A stretch of 5,082 nt of DNA. Source: Deltaproteobacteria bacterium (GTDB taxonomy: Bacteria; Desulfobacterota; DSM-4660; Desulfatiglandales; HGW-15). Every line of letters starts with the position of its first letter. Position 1 is the first letter of the stretch. Shown here one piece after another: positions 1 to 5,082 of this stretch. The stretch is from positions 1 through 5,082 of the forward strand of contig JAGVAP010000138.1 of the NCBI GenBank assembly GCA_020060215.1, written 5' to 3'. The notes under the pieces are model-generated. The model did not search any database. It was not told the origin of the DNA and saw only the letters and a list, made by a program, of their open reading frames with translations. Made by a program: the position numbers and the translations under genes.

Positions 1-1853
1 GGGGCGGGTGGATCTCCCCTGCCGTCGGACGGCGGCACGCGCTGCAGCTCGAGCCGCCGCTGCAGGACCGAGGCCGCGTCGAAGATCTCGGGGATCACCA
101 CCGTGAAGGTACTGCCTCTTCCCGCCTCGCTCGCCACCCGGATGCTGCCGCCCAGCATGTGGGCAAGCTGACGCGAGATGGAGAGCCCGAGACCCGTGCC
201 GCCGTACTTGCGGTTGGTCGTCCCGTCCGCCTGGCGGAAGGGCTCGAAGATCGTCTCCTGCTGATCCTCGGGGATGCCGATGCCGGTGTCCCGGACGGAA
301 AGGGCCACCCGCCCGTCTGAGAACCGGCCCGCCTGCAGGGTGACCGCCCCCTTCTCCGTGAACTTGATCGCGTTGGACAGCAGGTTTTTCAATACCTGTT
401 CGAGCCGCTGGGGGTCTGTCTCCAGGACCTCGGGGGCGTCCGGCTCGACGACCATCCGCAGCACGAGCCCCTTCTGCTCCGCAAGAGGCCGGAAAGTCCG
501 GTCGAGCCCTTCCAGGAGCCGGCGAAGCGCAACTTCCACCGGGTTCACCTCCATCCGCCCCGCTTCGATCTTGGAGAGGTCGAGGATGTCGTTGATGAGG
601 GCCAGGAGGTCGTTCCCGCTCGACTGGATCGTCCGGGCGTACTTCACCTGTTCTCCGGTCAGGTTCCCCTCCGGGTTGTCCGCCAGGAGTTTGGAAAGGA
701 TCAGGGAGGAGTTGAGAGGCGTCCGGAGCTCGTGCGACATGTTGGCCAGAAAATCCGATTTGTACCGGCTCGCCTGCTCCAGCTCGCGCGCCTTGATCTC
801 GAGCGCACTCTTCGCCCCGGCCAGTTCGTCCTTCTGCGCTTCCAGGATCTGGGCCTGTTCCTCGAGCTGCGCATTCGTCTCCTCGAGCTCTTCCTGCTGG
901 CTCTCCAGCCGGGCCTGCGACTCCTTGAGGGCGCGGCCCTGTTCGGCGAGTTCCTCATTCGACACGCGAAGCTCCTCGCCCTGGGCCTGGAGCTCCTCCG
1001 CCTGCCGCTGCGTCTCTTCCAGGAGCTCCTGCTGACGCGTGCGGTACTCGGAAGTCTGAATGGCGATCCCGATCGATTCGGAAACGCGTTCAAGCAGCTC
1101 CCGGTCGTCCCCGTAGACCGGGTGCACGAAGCCGAACTCCAGGACGGCCTTCACCTTTCCGTCCGCCTGGACCGGGGCGATGAGCAGGTGGCGGGGCCGG
1201 CTCCGCCCCAATGCGGATCCGATCGAAAAATACCCTTCGGGGAGGTCTTCCACCAGGAATGCCCGCCCGTCCTTGGCCGCCTGGCCCAGGAGCCCTTCCC
1301 CCCGGCTGAACTGCTCGGGAACGGCGGTCTGCGGCACCAGGGCATAGCCGGCGAAACGGCGGAACCGGCCGCCCTCTTCGATGAAGAAGGCCCCTGCATG
1401 CGCATCGAGGTATTCCGAGAGGAAACGCAGCACGTTTTCACCCAGGTGATCGAGAAGCTGGTCGCCCCGCATGACCTCGCTCAGCCTCATTTGCCCGGAC
1501 CGCAGCCAGTCCTCTTTGCGGACCAGGATCTTGTTGCGGATGAACTGGTAGCTGATCGCGGCGATCACCCAGATGGTGATTCCGCCGAACCCTCGGTTGA
1601 TGCGGGCCAGCTCAAAGGATTCTCTCGGGGGGCTGATCAGGAACCCGAACAGGAGGAGGACGGTCGTCAGCCCCGCAGCGGCGAGCGGCACCACCGGCCG
1701 CCAAACATAGAGACAAAGGACGATCGGAAGAAGGTATGTCACCCAGACGACCATGCCGATCGGCGTGTACAGGTCGGCGATGAAGACCGCCGCCATGAGC
1801 AGGCCGATCGCAGCGTACATGGCGGGCATGGATTTCTGCTCGAAACGGGTCAT
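1..1853 (-). CDS. Membrane-anchored GAF/coiled-coil sensor histidine kinase, probably hybrid (C-terminus outside window)
   Basis: Sensor kinase that would autophosphorylate a histidine in response to an unknown signal. The visible 617 residues run, in order: four hydrophobic segments (about 11-27, 33-50, 54-73, 88-104) placing the N-terminus in the inner membrane; a GAF-like domain (about 124-268); a long Glu/Gln-rich coiled coil (about 270-365) full of EEL/EEQ heptads; a HisKA domain with phospho-acceptor His374 in the motif MSHELRTPLN; and a HATPase domain with N-box N490/N494, G1 box DTGIGIP (D522), F box FEPFRQ and G2 box GGTGLGLSI (G551-G556). All catalytic motifs are intact. The start at ATG 1853 is chosen because GGGAG (1861-1865) lies 7 nt upstream; the ATG at 1860 is in another frame and abuts the SD. 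No stop codon occurs before the window edge. GAF-long coiled coil-HisKA kinases of this style usually continue into one or more receiver domains, so a hybrid kinase is inferred but not seen. It follows the tunR-like gene by 19 nt, so one operon is likely. The ligand is unknown. Confidence 0.93.
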   Translation of the reverse strand, partial: MTRFEQKSMPAMYAAIGLLMAAVFIADLYTPIGMVVWVTYLLPIVLCLYVWRPVVPLAAAGLTTVLLLFGFLISPPRESFELARINRGFGGITIWVIAAISYQFIRNKILVRKEDWLRSGQMRLSEVMRGDQLLDHLGENVLRFLSEYLDAHAGAFFIEEGGRFRRFAGYALVPQTAVPEQFSRGEGLLGQAAKDGRAFLVEDLPEGYFSIGSALGRSRPRHLLIAPVQADGKVKAVLEFGFVHPVYGDDRELLERVSESIGIAIQTSEYRTRQQELLEETQRQAEELQAQGEELRVSNEELAEQGRALKESQARLESQQEELEETNAQLEEQAQILEAQKDELAGAKSALEIKARELEQASRYKSDFLANMSHELRTPLNSSLILSKLLADNPEGNLTGEQVKYARTIQSSGNDLLALINDILDLSKIEAGRMEVNPVEVALRRLLEGLDRTFRPLAEQKGLVLRMVVEPDAPEVLETDPQRLEQVLKNLLSNAIKFTEKGAVTLQAGRFSDGRVALSVRDTGIGIPEDQQETIFEPFRQADGTTNRKYGGTGLGLSISRQLAHMLGGSIRVASEAGRGSTFTVVIPEIFDAASVLQRRLELQRVPPSDGRGDPPA

Positions 1854-1860
1854 CAATCAT

Positions 1861-1865
1861 CTCCC
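1861..1865 (-). promoter_or_regulatory. Shine-Dalgarno of the membrane histidine kinase
   Basis: GGGAG on the minus strand, 7 nt before ATG 1853 and inside the 19-nt gap after the upstream stop codon (TAG 1875-1873). It decides the start: the overlapping ATG at 1860-1858 touches the SD directly and is out of frame with the kinase. Confidence 0.7.
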
Positions 1866-1872
1866 AGGAGAA

Positions 1873-2925
1873 CTAATCCACGTGCAGCACGACGGAGAAG
1901 GCGTTGAATCCCACCCAAACCTCGTCTCCTTCGCGGAGGTCCATCCTCTTCCTGCTCTCTTCCGTCATGATCGAGCACAGCTCGAGACCATCCGCTACAC
2001 CCACCACCGCCTCACTGGAAACCCTGCCGCGAGCGATATGGTGCACCACACCGCGAAAAAGGTTTTCCACCGTTGAAACCGGCTCCTTGTCGTTCTTGTA
2101 GACCGTCACCCAGGGGGCCTTCACTTCCGCGACGATCGTGAGCCCTGCCTTCAGCCCAAGCCGGGAGACGCTGTCGTTCGTGATGACGGCCGCCACCGTG
2201 ATCCCCGAGAGGGATGCGATCTCCACCGCGGTCTGGACATCCCCTTTGCGGAGTCGGCTGATCTTGCCAAAAAAACCGTTGCGGGCGCTTGTCTTTCTGC
2301 TGGTCTCCTTGTCGACGAAGTACCTGGCCGCCTGCCTGATCTCATCGTCCGAGAACTCCACGTAAGAGGCCGCCAGGTTCGGAGTCCCGTGACCAAGCAT
2401 CTTCTGAACGACAGGCAGCGGCACATCGCCCTGGAGCAGTTCGACCGCCCTGGACCGTCGTATGGCGTCGGGTGTGCCCAACTCGCTGGGTATGCCGACG
2501 GCCTCGGCCCGTTCATAGAATTTCCGTCGAACATGGCCCGGATCGACCTGAAAGAGATGATCGGCACCGTTCGCAAACGCAGGGTCGTGCAGGATCCTGT
2601 AGAGCTCGGATGAAAGCGCAGCCGAGATCTCCACGTCACGGCACTGCCGGCGCTTGTCCGGGCCCCCTTTACATAAGCGGACCATGTGGTTCTCGAAGTC
2701 GATCTCCGAGGGCCTGAGACTGAGCACCTCGTTCAGTCTGGCCCCGGTATTTCGTATCAGGAGGAAGATGGCGAGGATGCGCTCCCTTGACCTCCTCGTG
2801 TCCGAGCGAAGGGAGGCCTGCGCCCACGACCGGAAGGACCGCTCCAGCATTTCCAACTGGGCGGTGTCGAGAGAACGGCCGTTACTCCCGGCAGGTCTTA
2901 TTCGAGTCTGTCCGTTTGAGGGCAT
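1873..2925 (-). CDS. tunR: TunR-like tungstate/molybdate-responsive regulator: tyrosine-recombinase catalytic domain fused to two TOBE (mop) domains
   Basis: Predicted cytoplasmic DNA-binding regulator of 350 residues. Residues about 18-205 form a XerC/XerD-type catalytic domain: Arg63 (TGARLNEVL), hairpin Lys86 (CKGG), Arg156 (AIRRSRA), His179 (MLGHG) and Tyr188 nine residues later. Residues about 212-280 and 285-350 are two TOBE/mop domains; the first opens with the mop signature SARN (213-216) and contains ITVAAVITNDS, as in ModE and molbindins. Published TunR proteins of sulfate reducers combine exactly these modules and control Mo/W transport genes; that function is inferred here from architecture, not shown. 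Two oddities: the N-terminal core-binding (SAM-like) domain of Xer recombinases is absent, since the first catalytic Arg sits at 63 instead of near 148, and the first His of the HxxR motif is Asp153, while the nucleophile Tyr is kept. The longer TTG start at 2973 has no SD; ATG 2925 has GGAG 7 nt upstream. It is followed after 19 nt by the membrane kinase. The alternative is an active recombinase, which I consider less likely. Confidence 0.88.
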   Translation of the reverse strand: MPSNGQTRIRPAGSNGRSLDTAQLEMLERSFRSWAQASLRSDTRRSRERILAIFLLIRNTGARLNEVLSLRPSEIDFENHMVRLCKGGPDKRRQCRDVEISAALSSELYRILHDPAFANGADHLFQVDPGHVRRKFYERAEAVGIPSELGTPDAIRRSRAVELLQGDVPLPVVQKMLGHGTPNLAASYVEFSDDEIRQAARYFVDKETSRKTSARNGFFGKISRLRKGDVQTAVEIASLSGITVAAVITNDSVSRLGLKAGLTIVAEVKAPWVTVYKNDKEPVSTVENLFRGVVHHIARGRVSSEAVVGVADGLELCSIMTEESRKRMDLREGDEVWVGFNAFSVVLHVD

Positions 2926-3098
2926 GGGTGAACTCCGTCCTTTCTCGGCCACTCGCTCAAATAACCTTAGCAAGACAAGAATTTGAAGGCAAGCTTTGCA
3001 GATGATCCGGTGCGGGGGATAACGGGGACGGATAAGGACGATGGAGAGGTTGGCGGGGTCTATGGAATCACGGAACGTATTCGCAAGGTCTTTGGACC
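2926..3098 (-). promoter_or_regulatory. Leader of the tunR-like gene, possible promoter/operator region
   Basis: 173-nt gap between the PAS kinase stop and ATG 2925. On the minus strand GGAG (2933-2936) lies 7 nt before the ATG and serves as its SD. The stretch 2956-3000 is visibly richer in A/T than the flanking genes. It holds a weak inverted repeat TCAAAT (2957-2962) / ATTTGA (2981-2986) spanning 30 bp, the length reported for TunR sites, though only the outer six bases match. The best sigma70 fit on the minus strand is TTGCCT, 17 nt, TAAGGT, which is poor in the -10. No rho-independent terminator for the upstream gene is visible: the only small hairpin (GGTC/GACC, 3087-3098) has no U-run. 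Whether the gene has its own promoter or is read through from the kinase promoter is undecided. Confidence 0.35.
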
Positions 3099-4691
3099 CT
3101 ATGCTCGGTCAGGGGTGTCCGGTCCGCTCTTTCGCCGGAGGGTTGAGGAATCCTGTACGGGGTGGCTCTCCGGGAAGGTCACGATGAAGGTCGATCCCCT
3201 GCCCGGGGTACTCTTTGCGGTGATCGTCCCCCCGTGGCGCATGACGATCTTCCTGCAGATGGCCAGACCGATGCCCGTCCCCGCATACGCATCCCTTGCG
3301 TGGAGGCGTTGAAAAGGCTTGAACAGCTTTTCGAGGTACTTCTCGTCGAATCCGATCCCGTTGTCCTCCAAAAAGATACGGCAATGGCCGTTGCGCTCCT
3401 CCCCGTGGATCCGGACAAACGGCTTCACCTCTGGACGGTGGTACTTGAGGGAGTTCGAAAGGAGATTCTGAAAGAGCTGCCGCAGCTGGTTCGGCTCGCC
3501 GGTTACGCAAGGCAGGGGTCCAACCTCCACCTGAGCGCCGACCTCTTCAATCACCCCTTCGAAGTCGAGGACGGCCACCCCCACAATGTCGTTCAAACGG
3601 GCGGTCCTGAACCGCCGGGCCTCCGTGTCGACACGCGAATACTCGAGGATGGCACCGAGGAGCTCCTGCATCCGGGCGGCGGCGCCGGTCATCCTGGAGA
3701 TATAGTCCTTTTCTCTCTCACTCAGGCGACTCCCGCCCCTTTCTTCGAGGAGAGACCCGAAGGCCCGGATCTTCCTGAGCGGCTCGCACAGGTCATGGGC
3801 GGCGACAAAGGTGAACTCCTCAAGCTCCTCGTTCTTGCGCTCCAGCTCTGCGGTACGCTCCTGTACCCTCGTCTCCATCTCGTCGTGAGATCGGCGCAGC
3901 GCCTCCTCCGCCCGCCTCCGCTCGGTGATGTCGCGAACGCTGGCCAGAATCAGCTGGCGATTCCCGAAGCTGACCCTGCCGGTCGTTACCTCCACCGGAT
4001 ACACGGTGTTGTCTTTTCGCCGGTGCGTCGTCTCGATGATGAACCTCCGTCCCAGAGGCCACTGCCCCCATTTCCGCAGGATCTCATCCTTACCAACCTT
4101 GGACGGGTGGAGGTCAAAGACGCTCAGCGCGAGCAGCTCATCCTTGGAATACCCCGAATACAAGACCGCCGCTCCGTTGGCATCGATGATCCTGCCCTCG
4201 AGGTCGTGCAGATAGATGGCGTCGACGGACTTGTCGAACAGGGTACGGTACTTCTCTTCGCTCTCCCGCAGCGCCTCCGCCGCCGACTTGCGATCCGTGA
4301 TGTCCCTGGACAGGTGGATGATCCGTTGGACCTCCCCCTTGGCATTCTTGACGGGGTACGTGGTGATCTCGAAGTACATCGGTCTGCCGTCGCGATCGAA
4401 ATGGATGTGTTCCGCCGTGGAGATCTCGCCGCTTGAGAGGGTTGCGGCTACCGGGCAGTCGATGTCGATCTCATGGCAGGGTCGATCCAGGCGGTGGGTG
4501 AGCTGGTGGCAGGTCTTCCCCACCGCCTCCTCTCTCTTCAGGCCATAGATCTCAAGAAAAGACTGGTTCACCTCCAGAATCTCCAGGGTCCGTGCGTTCA
4601 GGAGCATGAGGCCATCGGAAATGCCGTGGATGATGGCGTCTTTCACCCTGATTCGTTCAAGTAACTCCATCCTGGAAGTTCGCCCGCTCAC
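3099..4691 (-). CDS. Cytoplasmic PAS-PAS sensor histidine kinase with a Cys/His cluster in PAS1
   Basis: Soluble sensor kinase of 530 residues with no membrane segment or signal peptide. PAS1 covers about 14-133 and ends in the usual DITDRK linker; PAS2 covers about 142-258 and ends in DITERR. A short charged coiled coil (258-293) leads to a HisKA domain with acceptor His299 in VAAHDLCEPLRKI, the HDLxEPLR form seen in phytochrome-like kinases. The HATPase domain has N-box N409/N413, G1 box EDNGIGF (D443), F box LFKPFQRL and G2 box AGTGIGLAI (G471-G475). All catalytic motifs look intact, and the protein ends shortly after the ATPase fold without a receiver domain. PAS1 carries Cys61, His62, His66, Cys72, His73 and Cys79 followed by Pro, a spacing that could bind a metal, Fe-S centre or haem, or act as a thiol switch; this is inference. 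Start: GTG 4691 has GGAGG 5 nt upstream. The longer frame from GTG 4751 would translate the promoter and palindrome, and ATG 4670 lacks an SD. The partner response regulator is not in the window. Confidence 0.92.
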   Translation of the reverse strand: MSGRTSRMELLERIRVKDAIIHGISDGLMLLNARTLEILEVNQSFLEIYGLKREEAVGKTCHQLTHRLDRPCHEIDIDCPVAATLSSGEISTAEHIHFDRDGRPMYFEITTYPVKNAKGEVQRIIHLSRDITDRKSAAEALRESEEKYRTLFDKSVDAIYLHDLEGRIIDANGAAVLYSGYSKDELLALSVFDLHPSKVGKDEILRKWGQWPLGRRFIIETTHRRKDNTVYPVEVTTGRVSFGNRQLILASVRDITERRRAEEALRRSHDEMETRVQERTAELERKNEELEEFTFVAAHDLCEPLRKIRAFGSLLEERGGSRLSEREKDYISRMTGAAARMQELLGAILEYSRVDTEARRFRTARLNDIVGVAVLDFEGVIEEVGAQVEVGPLPCVTGEPNQLRQLFQNLLSNSLKYHRPEVKPFVRIHGEERNGHCRIFLEDNGIGFDEKYLEKLFKPFQRLHARDAYAGTGIGLAICRKIVMRHGGTITAKSTPGRGSTFIVTFPESHPVQDSSTLRRKSGPDTPDRA

Positions 4692-4696
4692 ATGGT

Positions 4697-4701
4697 CCTC
4701 C
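4697..4701 (-). promoter_or_regulatory. Shine-Dalgarno of the PAS-PAS kinase
   Basis: GGAGG on the minus strand, 5 nt before GTG 4691. An ATG lies two bases upstream of this GTG (4693-4691) but is followed at once by TGA, so it cannot start the kinase. This is the only good SD near the 5' end of the gene and fixes the start at the GTG. Confidence 0.7.
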
Positions 4702-4718
4702 GGACCGGATTGTGCAGT

Positions 4719-4743
4719 GGCTATACCACATTGTGGTATAGCC
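4719..4743. promoter_or_regulatory. Perfect 25-bp palindrome, probable operator over the kinase promoter
   Basis: GGCTATACCACA (4719-4730), one central base (4731), then TGTGGTATAGCC (4732-4743): two 12-base arms with no mismatch. It covers the whole spacer and -10 and touches the -35 of the PAS kinase promoter, the position expected for a repressor site of a symmetric dimer. With a 1-nt centre it is not a loop-forming terminator, and no U-run follows on either strand. The outer half-sites GCTATA/TATAGC loosely recall the TATA-rich ends of ModE Mo-boxes, but the CCACA/TGTGG core does not, so the binding protein is unknown. Confidence 0.7.
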
Positions 4744-4748
4744 GCCAA
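4720..4748 (-). promoter_or_regulatory. Sigma70-type extended -10 promoter of the PAS-PAS kinase
   Basis: On the minus strand: -35 TTGGCG (4748-4743), a spacer of exactly 17 nt (4742-4726), and -10 TATAGC (4725-4720) preceded by TGG, giving an extended -10 (TGnTATA). Each hexamer matches the consensus at 4 of 6 positions. Transcription would start near 4713, leaving a leader of about 20 nt that contains the GGAGG. The spacing to the SD and GTG 4691 is what a short-leader mRNA needs. The promoter is predicted from sequence only. Confidence 0.6.
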
Positions 4749-4751
4749 CAC

Positions 4752-4983
4752 GTAAAACCCCTACGCACGCGCTTTTTTCAGTCACCGTCCCATGAAGGAG
4801 GTGTGCGGATACTCGATGTCTCTGATCGCATCTTCGGCGCATTGCCAAATACACCTCATCGTTGCATTAAAAAAGGGCAATGTCGTCTTCGCGAATGGGG
4901 AGGCTACATGGATTGTGGAGGAATATGGTCCGTCATGAATACCCCAGCATTGCCCCTCTCGATCTCACTGCCGGTGGATTCCG
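4752..4983. other. Intergenic region upstream of the PAS kinase, no convincing gene
   Basis: This stretch lies between the kinase promoter and the terminal repeats. It is less GC-rich than the genes. It contains one doubtful short ORF on the plus strand (4816-4938, listed separately) and three copies of CATTGCC: 4840-4846, an inverted copy at 4876-4882, and 4948-4954. A second short plus-strand frame opens at ATG 4908 behind GGGGAGG (4897-4903) but runs straight through the REP repeats to the window edge, so it is probably spurious. I see no tRNA, riboswitch or rho-independent terminator. Confidence 0.5.
4816..4938 (+). CDS. Doubtful small ORF, 40 codons, unrecognised
   Basis: The frame encodes MSLIASSAHCQIHL and on to a TGA at 4936-4938. 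A full Shine-Dalgarno sequence AAGGAGGTG (4795-4803) lies upstream, but 12 nt separate its last base from ATG 4816, longer than usual. An in-frame ATG at 4792 would extend it to 48 residues but lies upstream of that SD. The ORF is oriented away from the kinase. I recognise no family, motif or membrane segment. The strong SD is the only positive evidence, and the frame may be chance. Confidence 0.2.
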   Translation: MSLIASSAHCQIHLIVALKKGNVVFANGEATWIVEEYGPS

Positions 4984-5082
4984 GTAGGATGGGTGGAGCG
5001 CAGCGAAACCCATCGGTTTTGAGGTTTGCGGCATGTTCAATCGCTCGAATGGATGGGTTTCGCTGCGCTCCACCCATCCTAC
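4984..5082. repeat. Inverted pair of GTAG-type REP sequences (BIME-like)
   Basis: Two 31-base arms (4984-5014 and 5052-5082) are exact reverse complements, separated by 37 nt. Each arm begins, read from outside, with the tetranucleotide GTAG and then an imperfect hairpin whose stem is GATGGGT / ACCCATC with an inner AGCGCAGCG part. A 5' GTAG/GTRG followed by a palindrome is the hallmark of REP elements mobilised by REP-associated tyrosine transposases (RAYTs). Sequences of this GTAGGATGGGT...ACCCATC type recur between genes in many proteobacterial genomes. No RAYT gene is visible here, so it would be a non-autonomous doublet. The right arm ends on the last base of the window. Confidence 0.85.

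Noticed and set aside
732..1907. 391-codon open frame on the plus strand
   Set aside because: It lies antisense to the membrane kinase, whose GAF, HisKA and HATPase motifs are unmistakable. The frame is a GC-bias shadow and shows no domain of its own.
1873..2925. Phage or integron integrase marking a mobile island
   Set aside because: The two TOBE domains, missing core-binding domain and altered HxxR motif indicate a regulator. No att-like direct repeats, tRNA gene or phage genes flank it.
2926..2973. TTG start giving a 366-residue regulator
   Set aside because: There is no SD before TTG 2973, and the extra 16 codons lie in the AT-richer leader. ATG 2925 has GGAG 7 nt upstream.
3017..3042. 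Two GGATAA copies 13 bp apart in the tunR-like leader
   Set aside because: The similarity does not extend beyond a few bases and only two copies exist, so chance in GC-rich spacer is likely.
3087..3098. GGTC-TTTG-GACC hairpin after the PAS kinase as a terminator
   Set aside because: The stem is only 4 bp and no U-run follows on the minus strand.
3162..4436. 424-codon open frame on the plus strand
   Set aside because: It lies antisense to the PAS-PAS kinase. Its Leu/Pro/Arg-rich composition mirrors the kinase codons, with no recognisable motif or SD.
4908..5082. Plus-strand ORF from ATG 4908 running off the window
   Set aside because: It has a plausible SD (GGGGAGG), but most of its length is the REP doublet, which is extragenic by nature.

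Overview
The window is a GC-rich bacterial segment carrying three genes, all read on the minus strand, plus an intergenic tail at its right end. In transcription order (right to left) they are a PAS-PAS sensor histidine kinase (4691 to 3099), a transcription factor built from a tyrosine-recombinase catalytic domain fused to a di-mop (two TOBE) oxyanion-sensing module (2925 to 1873), and a membrane-anchored GAF/coiled-coil histidine kinase (1853 to beyond the left edge). The recombinase-TOBE fusion is the architecture described for the TunR tungstate/molybdate regulators of sulfate-reducing Deltaproteobacteria. With the two multi-domain sensor kinases, it suggests a Desulfobacterota/deltaproteobacterial or similar anaerobe. 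This taxonomic reading is inference from gene content only.

Layout. 1-1853: N-terminal 617 residues of a membrane histidine kinase, probably a hybrid kinase whose receiver domains lie outside the window. 1854-1872: a 19-nt gap holding its Shine-Dalgarno, so it is probably co-transcribed with the regulator. 1873-2925: tunR-like gene. 2926-3098: 173-nt leader with an AT-richer core that may hold a promoter or operator. 3099-4691: cytoplasmic PAS-PAS-HisKA-HATPase kinase with a Cys/His cluster in its first PAS domain. 4697-4748: the best regulatory signal here, a perfect 25-bp palindrome laid over an extended -10 sigma70-type promoter for that kinase. 4752-4983: no convincing gene, one doubtful 40-codon ORF. 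4984-5082: two REP sequences starting with GTAG in head-to-head inverted orientation, ending exactly at the last base of the window.

How the parts may work together. The TunR-like protein would sense tungstate or molybdate through its TOBE pair and bind DNA through the recombinase fold. Its tight linkage to the four-helix membrane kinase suggests that oxyanion status and a signalling cascade are co-regulated. The upstream kinase has its own promoter, apparently controlled by an unidentified dimeric repressor or activator. No response regulator, Mo/W transporter or molybdoenzyme gene lies in the window, so outputs and targets cannot be read here.

Two start sites need correcting relative to the longest reading frames. 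The PAS kinase should start at GTG 4691, because the longer frame would translate its own promoter. The regulator should start at ATG 2925 rather than TTG 2973.
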